A stretch of DNA of 64,000 nucleotides from assembly GCF_051014445.1 (NCBI RefSeq), contig NW_027488385.1:1240001-1304000 (forward strand), in the 5' to 3' direction. Each line of letters opens with the position of its first letter. Position 1 is the stretch's first letter. Positions 63,257 through 64,000 of this stretch are shown here, in pieces. The stretch comes from Colletes latitarsis. Its lineage: Eukaryota > Arthropoda > Insecta > Hymenoptera > Colletidae. The notes below the pieces were generated by a model, which saw nothing but the letters and a program-made list of their open reading frames with translations, was not told the DNA's origin and made no database searches. Made by a program: the position numbers and the translations under genes.

Positions 63257-64000
63257 CCTGATGAGAGCAAATCCCAGACCTAACCTAGACCTAACATGAA
63301 TTATTCTCTAAAATATTGATCGAAACCAGGTTTAATTGACTGTTTCAGTGTGGTACCACATTACTACGTGATCCAAACCAGAAAAAGCCCAGGATCCGTT
63401 CAACAAATATGTGAAGAATGCGAAAGTATGAGTCTGATGAGTGAAAATCCCAGACCTATCCCACACCTAACATGCGTTATCCTCTAAAATATTTATCAAG
63501 ACCAGGTTTAATTGAATGTTTCAGTGTGGTACCACATTACTACGTGAACCAAACCAGAAAAAACCCTGTATCTGTTCAACAAGTATGTGAAGAATGCGAA
63601 AGTATAAGTGTGATGAGTGAAAGACCCCGGCCTAACCTAGACCTAACATGCGTTATCCTCAAGAATATTGATCGAAACCAGGTTTAATTGACTGTTTCAG
63701 CGTGGTACCACATTACTACGTGATACAATCCAGAAACAGCCCAGGATCTAACCATGAAGTATGAGAAATATGCGAAAGTATGAGCCTGATGAGGGCAAAT
63801 CCTAGACTTAACCCAAACCTAACATGCGTTATCCTCTAAAATATTTATCAAGATCAGGTTTAATTGAATGTTTCAGTGTGGTACCACATTACTACGTGAA
63901 CCAAACCAGAAAAAACCCAGGATCCGTTCAACAAGTATGTGAAGAATGCGAAAGTATGAGTCTGATGAGTGAAAATCCCAGGGCTAACCTAGACCTAACA
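63257..64000. repeat. Satellite monomers at right edge
   Basis: About four monomers of common subtypes, with one carrying private changes (CCACACCTAAC, CCCTGTATCTG, GTATAAGTGTGATG, GAAAGACCCC in 63457-63640). The last full unit begins at 63824 and ends at 63999. The array runs on past the window. Confidence 0.85.

Larger units (their letters stand above)
1..64000. repeat. Satellite DNA array, 176-bp monomer, head to tail
   Basis: The same unit recurs every 176 bp across the whole window. Monomer starts fall at 50, 226, 3922, 6562, 22760, 25402, 39667, 47059, 48995, 63472, 63824 and 64000. Distances between them are whole multiples of 176 plus a few bases of drift, except across one junction near 61.54 kb. 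This gives about 363 whole monomers. All lie in the same orientation; I saw no inverted segment and no unrelated DNA between them. A hand count on a consensus gives 71 G+C in 176 (about 40%). Arrays of this size with nucleosome-length units are known from eukaryotic centromeres, pericentromeres and heterochromatic knobs; assignment to one of these is inference. I do not recognise the family. Confidence 0.98.

Noticed and set aside
1..64000. CRISPR array
   Set aside because: Regular spacing suggested it at first glance, but the whole 176-bp unit repeats; there are no unique spacers between short direct repeats.
1..64000. Known plant centromere or knob satellites (Arabidopsis about 178 bp, maize knob 180 bp)
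   Set aside because: The lengths are similar but, as far as I can recall those consensus sequences, the monomer does not resemble them. A database search is needed to exclude other families.

Overview
The whole 64 kb window is one uninterrupted satellite DNA array. A monomer of 176 bp (range about 175-178) repeats head to tail, in one orientation, from the first base to the last. Counting from the recurring monomer start ATGCGTTATCC (or its ATGAATTATTC variant), I get a 49-bp partial unit at the left edge and then about 363 whole monomers, the last ending where the window ends. One incomplete unit of about 40 bp interrupts them near 61.54 kb. I see no real gene, RNA gene, CRISPR array, bacterial regulatory site, transposon or non-satellite spacer. 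The short open frames are by-products of the monomer and I do not call them genes.

A long, roughly 40% GC (hand count on a consensus), nucleosome-length tandem array with higher-order structure is typical of centromeric or pericentromeric heterochromatin, or a chromosomal knob, in a eukaryote. I do not recognise the monomer as any satellite family I know, so I leave the lineage open.

Layout. 1-3.43 kb: divergent, mixed monomers. 3.43-8.85 kb: a 2,640-bp (15-monomer) duplication and a 5-monomer block present three times. 8.99-16.93 kb: a large duplication with an offset of 28 to 29 monomers. 16.93-21.68 kb: a 10-monomer (1,760-bp) higher-order repeat (HOR), one 7-monomer and two full copies. 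21.7-38.8 kb: long, shuffled duplications with offsets of 49-59 monomers, including one of more than 3 kb. 38.9-42.9 kb: a 2,640-bp-offset duplication with a nested 3-monomer duplication. 45.1-51.28 kb: the clearest HOR, 11 monomers (1,936 bp), in two full copies, one copy lacking exactly one monomer, and a 3-monomer partial. 51.3-56.6 kb: divergent monomers. 56.6-59.0 kb: a 10-monomer-offset duplication. 59.2-63.25 kb: a 1.7-kb near-identical duplication whose junction is the only phase break in the window.

Each monomer carries three recurring elements: a dyad centred on GGTACC (up to 16 bp perfect) that is kept in some monomer subtypes and destroyed in others; an A-rich/AT-rich stretch; and a 3' tail of CCTAAC/CCTAGAC/CCCAGAC units that looks like degenerate telomere repeat. 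The notable biology is the evolutionary record: nested duplications, gains and losses of exact monomers, mosaic monomers, and very recent homogenisation in some blocks. I found no evidence for a novel protein-based or RNA-based system.
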